From the NCBI RefSeq assembly GCF_963665245.1, contig NZ_OY762269.1, positions 1-64,000 of the forward strand: a stretch of 64,000 nucleotides of DNA, in the 5' to 3' direction. The notes beneath the pieces are model-generated. The model worked only from the letters and a program-made list of their open reading frames with translations. It was not told the origin of the DNA and did not search any database. This DNA comes from an uncultured Paludibaculum sp. (GTDB lineage: Bacteria; Acidobacteriota; Terriglobia; Bryobacterales; Bryobacteraceae). Shown one piece after another: positions 24,721-33,075 of this stretch. Both the position numbers and the translations under genes were made by a program. Positions within the stretch are counted from its first letter, which is position 1; the number at the start of each line of letters is the position of its first letter.

Positions 24721-25908
24721 TCACCGGCTGGCTTGGCGGAGAGCCTCAATGCGCGGCACACGGCTCTTCGGGCTATCGAGACTGAACGAGCGGGCGTCGC
24801 CGAGTTGGGTGCGCACGTACTCCTCGGTTCGGGCTACGGCCCTTTCCAGTTCCTTGTTCTTTGGAATGAACGAGGCCCAGGCGATGGATTCGGTGGCGGG
24901 GTCATACTCCCAGAGGCCGACCAGGCGGCCGCGGTCGAAGATGGCGTGGCTGGGGAGTTCCATCAATAAGCTGCCGCGGCCGGTGCTCTGGAGCAGCGGG
25001 TTTGCGGCGTCGGCGGGGTCTAGCAGGCTTAGCAAATCGCGGCGCAGCAGACTGAGACCGTCGATGGAACTGGTGAGGACGTAGTGGGCCTGTTTAGGGA
25101 CCTGGAAGGATTCGAACTCGTCGCGGTCCTCGGCCAGGATCAGCTTGTCGCCTTCCAGCTTTTCGAGTTTCAGTGCGGCGAGGGAGGCCTTGGTGTCCCG
25201 GCCGTTGAGCGCGGTGAACCACTGGAGCTCAGCCTGGGTGGCCGGGCCGATCCACTGGAAGTAGCGACGGGCGAGCTCGATGTGGATCTCCTCTGTGGTC
25301 ATCTTGGACTTGGCGAGGGGGTTGGGACGCCAGAGGGTGTAGCGGTAACGCTGCTGATCGAGACGGCCGTTGGTGGGGATGCGGCGGATATCGCCGGTGG
25401 TTTGGAGCTGGCCCAGGGCGAGCGGCAGGGTGGTGGTGAGTCCCTTCTTTTTGCCCTCCTCGCCGAGGCTGCGGGAGGCGTTGCCGGTGGCGGAGCGGAT
25501 CTCGTCCGGCTCCATGGGTCCCTTGGCGAGGGCGTCGATCACGGCGGCGCAGAGCTTGTCGACCTCCTTCTCCGTCACGCCGAGTTTCAGGGCGGCCTTC
25601 ATGTCGCCGCTGCCGAAGCTGGCTCCGGCCTTGAGGGCGAACGCGAAATCGGCGGCGGGGACAACGTAGGTGCAGCCGCGGGTGCAGGGTAGTTCGTGGA
25701 TCTCGAGCCGGGTGACGGCTTGATCGGCGGCTTCGCGGGTGGTTCCGGCGCGGGACAGGAGGGTCAGATAGGGACCCACGCCGCCGACGGAGCGGGCCCA
25801 ACCGGTCTGGGCCAGGACGTCGGCGGGCGCGGAGTTGGCCATGCGGCCATCGAGGGCCTGGCGGTGCGACCACCAGGCCCGAAGTTTCTCATTTAGAGGG
25901 GACTTCAT
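24721..25908 (-). CDS. Winged-helix DNA-binding protein (HTH_42/AlkZ-related)
   Basis: A 395-residue protein resembling the HTH_42 winged-helix family that includes the DNA glycosylases AlkZ/AlkX. Similar features are VGPYLTLLSRAG, EIHELPCTRGCTYVVPAADF and a C-terminal DRGRLVGLWEYDP. The catalytic QxQ/QxD motif of AlkZ is not evident at the expected place (LAQTGWARS is seen), so glycosylase activity is doubtful. The start overlaps the end of the upstream VOC gene by 20 bp, suggesting co-expression. Confidence 0.65.
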   Translation of the reverse strand: MKSPLNEKLRAWWSHRQALDGRMANSAPADVLAQTGWARSVGGVGPYLTLLSRAGTTREAADQAVTRLEIHELPCTRGCTYVVPAADFAFALKAGASFGSGDMKAALKLGVTEKEVDKLCAAVIDALAKGPMEPDEIRSATGNASRSLGEEGKKKGLTTTLPLALGQLQTTGDIRRIPTNGRLDQQRYRYTLWRPNPLAKSKMTTEEIHIELARRYFQWIGPATQAELQWFTALNGRDTKASLAALKLEKLEGDKLILAEDRDEFESFQVPKQAHYVLTSSIDGLSLLRRDLLSLLDPADAANPLLQSTGRGSLLMELPSHAIFDRGRLVGLWEYDPATESIAWASFIPKNKELERAVARTEEYVRTQLGDARSFSLDSPKSRVPRIEALRQASR

Positions 25909-26323
25909 AGGCTTCCTTGGGCTGGGTCATGCTGAACCAGTTGCCCGAATTGTCTTTGACCAGCGCTTCGATGCCGTAGAACCGTTCCGTGGGCGGCTGC
26001 ACGAATTCGACGCCTTTGGCTTTGAGCTCCTCGTAGGTCTGCTGGCAGTTGGCGGTTTTGAAGACGCCCGCGCCGAGCACTCCCTTCTTCACCAGAGACC
26101 TCAGTGTATCCGAAGTCTCTTTGTCCATCATGGGGGTGGGCGTGGTGGGCATGAGGATGATCTGGAGGTCGGGCTGGCCTTTGGGTCCGACGGTGAGCCA
26201 GCGGAAGCCGTTGTCCATTTTGGCGTCCATGCGGACCTCAAAGCCGAGTTTGTTGATGTAGAAGTCGTACGCCTCGTCCTGATCGAGAACGTAGATGGTA
26301 ACGTGCGAAAGTCGTTGAATCAT
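25889..26323 (-). CDS. VOC family protein (glyoxalase fold)
   Basis: A 144-residue VOC module starting MIQRLSHVTIYVLDQDEAYDFYINKLGFEVR, with FRWLTVGPKGQPDLQIILM and a second half ending KDNSGNWFSMTQP. The closing strand KDNSGNWF is typical of the bacterial extradiol-dioxygenase-like/glyoxalase group found in many soil bacteria. The substrate is unknown. ATG 26323 is supported by GGGAGG 8 nt upstream. It is probably co-transcribed with the winged-helix gene it overlaps. Confidence 0.85.
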   Translation of the reverse strand: MIQRLSHVTIYVLDQDEAYDFYINKLGFEVRMDAKMDNGFRWLTVGPKGQPDLQIILMPTTPTPMMDKETSDTLRSLVKKGVLGAGVFKTANCQQTYEELKAKGVEFVQPPTERFYGIEALVKDNSGNWFSMTQPKEAYEVPSK

Positions 26324-26401
26324 GGATACTGCCTCCCGAAGCATAGATTGCCATGGGTGGAGGTAGCGGCGCTTCTCGGATCTTGCGGTTGTGGGGCGGG
26401 C

Positions 26402-27199
26402 TCAACGGGCGGCCGGCCTCGGCGGAGTGCCGGGTGTGTTCGCCAGAGCGGCGGTCAGCTGGTCGATCTGGAGCTGGACCCACTTCTGCTTGCCTTGGTG
26501 GTAGCCTTCCCAATCGGAGCGATTGCCATACTTCACGAATGACGCGATGTTTCCGTTAAAGACCCGGATTGCCGACTCCTGCAGGCTGTGGACCGACGCG
26601 TGGGGAGGTATCTCGGGCAGGTTTGACGCGTAGCGGGCCGCATCGCCGAGAAAGGGGATCGTCTCAAGGATCGACTTTATCTGGCGATAGCCGTCGAGAA
26701 GGCTGCGCCGGTCGGAGATGAGGCTGGCGAGCTCGCGGCGATCCCCAAAGGTGGACCCATCCGCGAAGATGGCCGCATTGAGATAGGCTGCGCTGAGAGA
26801 CCCGACGGGCACATTGGCCGGCATCCGCCGGCTGAACGAAGCGGAGGGCTTCACCAAGGCTTGGCCGTCCGGTCCCATTTGCAGGGCGGAATCGAAGCGG
26901 ATCTGACTGGCGATGACGGCGGCGGAATCCTGCTCACCCGGGAGGTTGACCACAAAGGCCGTGAGGCCCTGAGCGCAATCGTTCTTCAGGAGGAAATCGA
27001 AGGTGACCGGTTCGGGGCGGGCAGGACCGCTGCGGGAGGCAGCCTCCGCGGCGGCGCGGGGATCTGCCGGCTTCTGCACCAGAGTGAGGCTCAGGCTGAG
27101 GCAGGCGGGTGGATCGGGAACTGGACTGGATTGGGCCTGGAGGAGCAGGCCGGGGGCATAGAGCAGTACAGCTTTCAAGGCAGAGACGGGCAGGGCCAT
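26402..27199 (-). CDS. Hypothetical secreted protein
   Basis: A 265-residue protein I do not recognise. An N-terminal hydrophobic stretch with Ala-x-Ala-like end (about 5-23) looks like a signal peptide. The middle contains beta-type segments (VTFDFLLKNDCAQGLTAFVVNL) that could be an Ig-like or CARDB-like fold. The C-terminal third (about 165-250) is helical (SLLDGYRQIKSILETIP). No catalytic motif is visible. It is divergent from the B12-receptor unit; its promoter must lie in 27200-27320. Confidence 0.55.
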   Translation of the reverse strand: MALPVSALKAVLLYAPGLLLQAQSSPVPDPPACLSLSLTLVQKPADPRAAAEAASRSGPARPEPVTFDFLLKNDCAQGLTAFVVNLPGEQDSAAVIASQIRFDSALQMGPDGQALVKPSASFSRRMPANVPVGSLSAAYLNAAIFADGSTFGDRRELASLISDRRSLLDGYRQIKSILETIPFLGDAARYASNLPEIPPHASVHSLQESAIRVFNGNIASFVKYGNRSDWEGYHQGKQKWVQLQIDQLTAALANTPGTPPRPAAR

Positions 27200-27323
27200 G
27201 GCCGAATCCTCTACAGCCGGAAATTTGACGTCAGCCTATTATGGGCGCAATCCGGATGATGGTTGAGCGAAGACTTTCCGGGTCTTCCATTTGTAAGCGG
27301 GGATGCAGAATCGAATTTGTTAT

Positions 27324-27353
27324 TTGACTGGGAGCCAAAACGGACGGGATAAT
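27324..27353 (+). promoter_or_regulatory. Sigma-70 promoter of the cobalamin riboswitch/receptor transcript
   Basis: TTGACT (27324-27329) and GATAAT (27348-27353) are separated by 18 bp, a good match to the housekeeping consensus. Transcription would start near 27360, directly at the 5' edge of the riboswitch. The remaining 27200-27320 shows nothing else I can name. Confidence 0.65.
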
Positions 27354-27361
27354 CTCATTAC

Positions 27362-27556
27362 GACTGGCCGGCTGGCGTCAACAACCAGCCGCGTAAGAGG
27401 GAACCCGGTGAAAGTCCGGGACTGCCCCGCAGCGGTAAGTGAGAACGAGCTCCGCAGACTGGCACTGAGCGCCCTTGGGTGCTTGGGAAGCCGCGGATCG
27501 TAGGAATGCCCGGAATGTTCCGGGATGCGCTCACAAGTCCGAAAACCTGCCGTCGC
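27362..27556 (+). ncRNA. Cobalamin riboswitch
   Basis: The leader shows the AdoCbl-type riboswitch core: GGGAACCCGGTGAAAGTCCG, then GACTGCCCCGCAGCGGTAAG, and at the 3' side AAGTCCGAAAACCTGCCG, the B12-box counterpart. A hairpin CCCGGAA-TG-TTCCGGG (27509-27524) is a peripheral stem. It lies between a strong promoter and a TonB-dependent receptor, where cobalamin binding typically shuts off receptor synthesis. No U-tract terminator follows, so control is probably at translation. Confidence 0.95.
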
Positions 27557-27574
27557 GCCGGAAACGTTTCCGGC
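27557..27574 (+). promoter_or_regulatory. 18-bp perfect palindrome, candidate riboswitch expression platform
   Basis: GCCGGAAAC followed by its reverse complement GTTTCCGGC lies immediately after the B12 box and 30 nt before the receptor start codon. It can form a 7-bp stem in RNA, or a protein site in DNA. With no T tract it is not a terminator. It may couple aptamer folding to ribosome access. Confidence 0.5.
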
Positions 27575-27604
27575 ATCTCCAGGTAGCTCTCGAGGGAGGG
27601 GCGC

Positions 27605-30010
27605 ATGTTTCGCCTTTTTACCATTTCCTGTCTGGCGGCTTTGTGTGTCTTCGCGCAAGGTGCCCGCACTCAGTCTCTATCGGGCCACGTGCTCGATCCT
27701 TCCGCCGCCGCCGTGCCCGGCGCCACAGTCCGGCTGTATAACCGCGACAGTTCTTTTCTGCGGACGGCCGTCGCCGACGCGCAAGGCGCATACCGGTTGG
27801 ACGATGTGCCGGCGGGCGAGTTCCTGCTGGAGGGCCGCACCGGCGGTCTGGATCAGGTGAGCGCCGTCAGCGTGACTGTGGAACCCGGCAAGGACCAAAC
27901 CGTCGATTTGAAGCTGGATATCCGCGGCCTGGCGTCGCGGGTGCTGGTGACGGCTACGGCGAATCCGGTGTCGACAGCGGAATCGGGCAAGGCCATGGAT
28001 GTGGTGGACTCCGGCGAAATGGCGCGGCGGCAGGTGATTACCTTCCCGGAGGCGATCAAGCTCACCGCCGGATTGCGCGTGCAGCAGTTGGGCGGGCCGG
28101 GTTCCTTTACGCGAATTCTCACGCGCGGGCTGCGGGCGACCGATACGGGTGTGCTGATTGATGGCATGCGGCTGCGCGACCCGGCCAGCGTGCAGGGCGA
28201 TGCCACCGCGTTTCTGGGCGATATGCAGTTGATCGCTACCGATCGGGTGGAGGTGCTGCGCGGGCTGGGGTCCTCGTTGTATGGTACGAATGCGACGGCG
28301 GGTGTCATCAACATGGTGACGGACCAGGGTGGCGGCGCGCTGCGCGGCGAACTGACGGGCGAGGGCGGCGGGCTGGGTCTTTTCCGGGGCATGGCGCGCG
28401 TGGCCGGCGGGATGAAGAACGACAAGTTTCAGTACAGCGCGGGGCTTGCTGAGTTGAATGTAAACGGTGGCGTGGACGGCATCGAGAATGTCCGCAACAC
28501 CAGCGGGCTCGGCTATGCGCTGTGGCGGCCTTCCGCCAGCACGTCGCTTTCCGGGCGTGTGTGGGGCACCGCCGCGACGGTGGGCATCAACTCCAATCCC
28601 CAGGCGGCTCCGCTGGCGAACCTACCGTCATCGACGGTGATTCCGGCGATTCCGCTGGCGGCTGACCAGGCGCGGCTGGCGGACGCAGGGCTGCCGTTTT
28701 CGTGGGGCACCGCCACATTCGCTCCAAACCTGTACGACCCCGATAGCCGGCGGGTAGGCCTGGTGGTTTCCTCGCTGCTGAGCTGGAATCAGCAGGTGTC
28801 CCAGCGCTTCAACTACCGGGTGAACTACCAGAGTGTCAACTCGAATCGCGATAACCGGAATGGTCCGGCGGGCTCGGGTTACCAGTCGCTTTATAACTCG
28901 TCGAGTATCTTCGCGGGGCGGCTGGACACGATTCAGGCACGGGCGGATTGGGTGCTGGCGAAGTGGAACGTGCTGAGCGGCGGGTATGAGTTCGAACGGG
29001 AATCCTATGAGAACCCATCAACGGACGAGAATCCGGATCCGGCACAGCGGGTGGATGCCAGGGCGTCGGCCACGCAGCGCAGCCACTCAGCGTTTTTCAC
29101 CGATCAATTCCGGTTGCTGAGCGATCGCCTTCAGGTAAACCTGAGTGGCCGGTTCCAGGGTTTCCAGCTTTCGAAGCCGGTGTTTGAGGGTGGGACCCCG
29201 CTGTACCAGGGCGCTACGTTCGGGGCGCCGCCGAATGCATACACGGGTGATGTCGCCATCAGCTACTTCGTGCCTTCCAGTTCGACGAAGCTGCGGGCGC
29301 ATGCAGGCAACGGGTTCCGGTCGCCGACGCTCTATGAACGGTTGGGCTCCTCGTTCTATTTTGGTTCGTTCAGTGCGCTGGGCGATCCGCGGCTGCGGCC
29401 GGAGCGGACGGTTTCCGCCGACTTTGGCGTGGATCAGTATTTCGCCAACTCGCGGTACCGGGTGAGCGCTTCCTACTTCTACACGCGGCTGCAGGAGGTG
29501 ATCGGGTACGCCGGGCTGGTGAACGACCCGTACGGCCGTTGGGGTGGGTATGTGAACATGGGCGGCGGGCTGGCGCGCGGCGTGGAACTGTCCGGCGAGG
29601 CACGGCCGTACCGGAGCCTGACGCTGTCGTCGTCCTACACGTACACGAATGCGGATGAGCGGAATAGCTCGCTGATTGGTGGGTCGTTGCGGGCGATCCG
29701 AGTGTTTCCTCAGATGTTCACGGCGGTGGCGACGCAGCAGGTAACGCGGCGGACGCTGGTGACCCTGAGCTTCCTGGGGGCGAGCGACTACATCTCCGGT
29801 TCGTTCTTTGTGGGCAGCGGGAACCGGCCCTATCAGTTCGACGGGCCGCGGAAGCTGGACCTGGCGGCGAGCTACACGCTGCCGCTGGGCGAGCGGACGT
29901 CGCTACGGTTTTTCACTCGCGTGGAGAATCTGACGAACCAGCGGTATTTCGAAGACGGGTTCCGGACGCCCGGGATTTGGGCCACGGGCGGATTGAAGCT
30001 GGCGTTTTGA
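27605..30010 (+). CDS. TonB-dependent outer membrane receptor, probable cobalamin transporter
   Basis: An 801-residue outer-membrane receptor. It has a signal peptide (about 1-18), a carboxypeptidase-regulatory-like domain (about 23-105, SLSGHVLDPSAAAVPGATVRL) and a plug domain (about 115-235, ending GLGSSLYGTNATAGVINMVT). A 22-strand barrel follows, ending in the aromatic TGGLKLAF. The upstream cobalamin riboswitch identifies the likely substrate as vitamin B12 or another corrinoid, giving a BtuB-like role; no btuFCD genes are nearby. GAGGGAGGGG is a strong ribosome site. Confidence 0.92.
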   Translation: MFRLFTISCLAALCVFAQGARTQSLSGHVLDPSAAAVPGATVRLYNRDSSFLRTAVADAQGAYRLDDVPAGEFLLEGRTGGLDQVSAVSVTVEPGKDQTVDLKLDIRGLASRVLVTATANPVSTAESGKAMDVVDSGEMARRQVITFPEAIKLTAGLRVQQLGGPGSFTRILTRGLRATDTGVLIDGMRLRDPASVQGDATAFLGDMQLIATDRVEVLRGLGSSLYGTNATAGVINMVTDQGGGALRGELTGEGGGLGLFRGMARVAGGMKNDKFQYSAGLAELNVNGGVDGIENVRNTSGLGYALWRPSASTSLSGRVWGTAATVGINSNPQAAPLANLPSSTVIPAIPLAADQARLADAGLPFSWGTATFAPNLYDPDSRRVGLVVSSLLSWNQQVSQRFNYRVNYQSVNSNRDNRNGPAGSGYQSLYNSSSIFAGRLDTIQARADWVLAKWNVLSGGYEFERESYENPSTDENPDPAQRVDARASATQRSHSAFFTDQFRLLSDRLQVNLSGRFQGFQLSKPVFEGGTPLYQGATFGAPPNAYTGDVAISYFVPSSSTKLRAHAGNGFRSPTLYERLGSSFYFGSFSALGDPRLRPERTVSADFGVDQYFANSRYRVSASYFYTRLQEVIGYAGLVNDPYGRWGGYVNMGGGLARGVELSGEARPYRSLTLSSSYTYTNADERNSSLIGGSLRAIRVFPQMFTAVATQQVTRRTLVTLSFLGASDYISGSFFVGSGNRPYQFDGPRKLDLAASYTLPLGERTSLRFFTRVENLTNQRYFEDGFRTPGIWATGGLKLAF

Positions 30011-30031
30011 GCGGAGCGGCGGAAGTCCGCC

Positions 30032-31153
30032 TCATTCGCCGAATTTGGGATCGACTTCGATGCCGAGCCCTGGAGCCGTGGGGACGGTGATATAGCCTTT
30101 CACAGGCTCCAGAGGCGTCTTCAGGATGCGGCGGCCGCCGGGTTCCATGATGTACTCCTGCGAGTAGCGGCAGACGGGTGTCGAAGCCACCATGTGAAGA
30201 CAAGCCGCCAGGCCGATGTTGTGCGAGGTGTCGTGTGGCGTGTAGCCGAGACCCGCCGCGTCGGCCATGGCGGCGATCTTCTTGCATTCACTCACTCCGC
30301 CGGCCTTGGTGACGTCGGCCTGGACCATGTCGACGGCTCCGGCCTCGATGATCTTCTGGAAGTCGTAGCGGGTGTGGTCCTGTTCGCCGCCGGCGATGAA
30401 GAGATCGAGCGCGGCGTTGACGCGAGCGGTGGCGGCATAGTCGGTGAACGGGACAGGCTCCTCGAACCAGAAGACGTCGTACTTCTCGAGCATGCGCCCG
30501 ATCTGGATGGCGTGCGGCACACTGTAGCCGGAGTTGGCGTCAACCATGAATTCCGGTTTGGGCCCGATGGCGGCGCGCACTTCACGGACCATGTCGTGAT
30601 CAGGATACTTGGGGTCGGCATCGAAGCCGTGGCGGGCGGCAATTTTGATCTTTGTGGCGGAGAAGCCCTGGTCGATGGCGGCGGCGCACATTTTGGCCTG
30701 ATCGGCCGGCGCGCGGTCGCGGCTGGTGTAGCTGGCGTACATGCGGATGCGGTCGCGAACGGCGCCGCCAAGTAAGGTCGAGACGGGCACGCCGAGCGCT
30801 TTGCCGACGAGGTCGTGCAAAGCAATATCGACTGCGGAGATGGCCATGGAAGCGGATTGTCCACGGGTCTTGTAGAGGCCGATGTAGAGCTTCTGCCAGA
30901 TCTCTTCGATGCGGAAAGCGTCCATGCCGAGAATGAGCGGTTTGACCATCTCAGCGAAGGTGAGGTTCAGTGGGCCGTTGGAGGGGCTGGGCTCTCCGAT
31001 TCCGGTGACGCCGCCATTGGTATAGATGCGGTAGAAGATGTAGCCGTTGGCGTTGACCGCCTTGAGGTCAGTGATCTTGAGGGGTGGCAGGCCCTTGAGC
31101 AGGGGCGACAGGCCCAACGCACCTAGGAAGGCTCGGCGTTTCACTAGTGGCAC
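30032..31153 (-). CDS. Enolase-superfamily protein, mandelate racemase type (sugar acid dehydratase-like)
   Basis: A 373-residue enolase-superfamily enzyme that abstracts the alpha-proton of a carboxylate, often dehydrating an acid sugar. An N-terminal Tat-like leader (KRRAFLGALGL) is present. Catalytic features are KIK at 168-170 (KxK), metal ligands Asp205 (VDANSG), Glu231 (FEEPV) and Glu257 (GGEQ), and the Asp280/His307 dyad of the mandelate racemase subgroup. All are intact. The start appears to be GTG at 31153, 11 bp after the aacS stop. Substrate not assignable. Confidence 0.88.
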   Translation of the reverse strand: MPLVKRRAFLGALGLSPLLKGLPPLKITDLKAVNANGYIFYRIYTNGGVTGIGEPSPSNGPLNLTFAEMVKPLILGMDAFRIEEIWQKLYIGLYKTRGQSASMAISAVDIALHDLVGKALGVPVSTLLGGAVRDRIRMYASYTSRDRAPADQAKMCAAAIDQGFSATKIKIAARHGFDADPKYPDHDMVREVRAAIGPKPEFMVDANSGYSVPHAIQIGRMLEKYDVFWFEEPVPFTDYAATARVNAALDLFIAGGEQDHTRYDFQKIIEAGAVDMVQADVTKAGGVSECKKIAAMADAAGLGYTPHDTSHNIGLAACLHMVASTPVCRYSQEYIMEPGGRRILKTPLEPVKGYITVPTAPGLGIEVDPKFGE

Positions 31154-31164
31154 TCATTTCCCGC

Positions 31165-33075
31165 CTAAAACCTCAGGCGTTCGAAGTCGGCCAGCGATTC
31201 AGGGTTGGCCAGCGCGTTCGCGTTGGTTACCGGCCGCCCCTGGATCATATCGCGGACGGCGACTTCACTGAGCTTGCCGCTGACCGTCCGGGGCAGGTCG
31301 CTGACCTGGAAGACGTAGCGCGGCACGTGATGCGGGCTGGTGCCCTCGCGGATGCTCAGGCAGATGCGGCGCTTCAGTTCATCGTCGAGCTCCACGCCGG
31401 GGCGCAGCTTCACGAAGAGAACGATCTGCACGTCGTTGTCGATGGTGTGCCCGATGACGAGACTTTCGAGCACCTCGTCGATCTGGTCCACCTGCCTGTA
31501 GATTTCCGCCGTGCCGATGCGGACACCGCCGGGATTGAGCGTGGTATCGGAGCGGCCGGAGATAATGACGCCGCCGCGCGCGGTAAGCTCGGCCCAGTCA
31601 CCATGGCGCCAGACGCCGGGGAAGCGTTCGAAGTAGGCTGCGCGGTATTTGGCCTCTCCGGGATCGTTCCAGAAGTAGAGCGGCATGGAGGGGAAGGGCG
31701 GATGGCAGACGAGTTCCCCCTTCTGGCCAGTGACGGGCTGCCCTTCGTCGTTGAAGACCTCGACACGCATGCCGAGGCCGCGCACCTGAATTTCGCCACG
31801 ATAGACCGGGCCGACCGGATTGCCGAGGGCGAAGCAGGAGATGATGTCGGTGCCGCCGGAGATGGAGGAGACCTGGATGTCGGGGTGGATGTTGGAGTAG
31901 ATGTACTCCCAGCTTTCGACGGGGAGCGGCGAGCCGGTGGACAGGACGGTACGCAGTGCCGAGAGGTCGTGGGTGGAGCGTGGCGACAGCTCGGCCTTTT
32001 GCATGAGCATCAGGTACTTCGCACTGGTTCCGAAGATGGTGACGCCGCTGGCGGCGGCCATGTCCCACAGGACGTCCTGGCGCGGATGCACGGGCGAGCC
32101 GTCGTAGAGTATGACGCAGGCCCCCGTGGCGAGGACACTGACCAGCCAGTTCCACATCATCCAGCCACAAGTGGTGTGGTAGAAGACGCGGTCGTTCGGC
32201 TTCACATCGGTGTGGAGGACGTGTTCCTTCAGATGCTGGATGAGCGTGCCGCCCGCGCCGTGGACCATGCACTTGGGCAGGCCAGTGGTGCCGGAGGAGT
32301 AGAGGATGTAGAGCGGGTGCTCGAAAGGCAGTTGGGCGAAGACAAGAGGCTTCGGTGCATAGAACGCGATCTCGTCCTGCCAGCGCAGGGCGTGCGGGAT
32401 GGCGGTGAGGTCCGGGTGCGGATCGTCCAGGGTGACGACGATGGTGAGTCTGAGAGTGGGTAGCCCTCTGACGATCGCCGCCAGCTTTGTGAGTGTGTCG
32501 AGGCGTTTGCCGTTGTACTGGACGCCATCGGCGGCGATCAGGATTTTGGGTTCGATCTGGCCGAAGCGGTCGAGCACGCCCTGCACGCCGAAGTCGGGGG
32601 AGCAGGAGGACCAGATGGCGCCGAGGCTAGCTGTGGCGAGCATGGCGATGACGGTCTCGGGAATGTTGGGGAGCCAGGCGGCAACGCGGTCACCGGCGCT
32701 CACGCCTGAAGCTTGCAGGGCCTGGGCGAAGCGCGACACCTGCTGGTGGAGTTCGTGATGCGTGAAGGCGCGGCGCTGGCCGCTCTCGTTCCAGGCGATG
32801 ATGGCGGGCGAGTCGTCGTTGTAGCGGAGGAGGTTCTCGGCGAAGTTGAGGCGCGCTCCGGGGAACCAGGAGACCTGGCGGACGCCTTCGGCGGGCTCGG
32901 TCACGGCGGTGTAGGTGTGGGAGGCTTTCACGCCGCAGAAGCGCCAGATGGCGGTCCAGAACTCGTCGCGATTTTCGATGGACCAGCGCCAGAGCGAGTC
33001 GTAGTCGCGGTGGCCGGCCATGAAGCGGTCGAGGTTGGTTCGCGCGACGCGGCGCAGGGAGGGGCGCCAGATCAT
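31165..33075 (-). CDS. Acetoacetyl-CoA synthetase
   Basis: Acyl-adenylate-forming enzyme that activates acetoacetate to acetoacetyl-CoA with ATP. The 636-residue length matches the AacS family. The P-loop LYSSGTTGLPKCMVHG, the adenylate motif (HGDWAELTARGGVIISGRSD) and the C-terminal catalytic lysine segment (TVSGKLSEVAVRD) are all intact. The GCGWMMWNWLVSVL segment is typical of acetoacetyl-CoA synthetases. The start overlaps the fumarylacetoacetase stop (ATGA), so acetoacetate made by that enzyme would be used directly. Confidence 0.93.
   Translation of the reverse strand: MIWRPSLRRVARTNLDRFMAGHRDYDSLWRWSIENRDEFWTAIWRFCGVKASHTYTAVTEPAEGVRQVSWFPGARLNFAENLLRYNDDSPAIIAWNESGQRRAFTHHELHQQVSRFAQALQASGVSAGDRVAAWLPNIPETVIAMLATASLGAIWSSCSPDFGVQGVLDRFGQIEPKILIAADGVQYNGKRLDTLTKLAAIVRGLPTLRLTIVVTLDDPHPDLTAIPHALRWQDEIAFYAPKPLVFAQLPFEHPLYILYSSGTTGLPKCMVHGAGGTLIQHLKEHVLHTDVKPNDRVFYHTTCGWMMWNWLVSVLATGACVILYDGSPVHPRQDVLWDMAAASGVTIFGTSAKYLMLMQKAELSPRSTHDLSALRTVLSTGSPLPVESWEYIYSNIHPDIQVSSISGGTDIISCFALGNPVGPVYRGEIQVRGLGMRVEVFNDEGQPVTGQKGELVCHPPFPSMPLYFWNDPGEAKYRAAYFERFPGVWRHGDWAELTARGGVIISGRSDTTLNPGGVRIGTAEIYRQVDQIDEVLESLVIGHTIDNDVQIVLFVKLRPGVELDDELKRRICLSIREGTSPHHVPRYVFQVSDLPRTVSGKLSEVAVRDMIQGRPVTNANALANPESLADFERLRF

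Noticed and set aside
30018..30031. GGCGGA-AG-TCCGCC hairpin between the receptor gene and the convergent enolase gene
   Set aside because: Perfect but short, with a 2-nt loop and no T tract; could be chance in GC-rich DNA.
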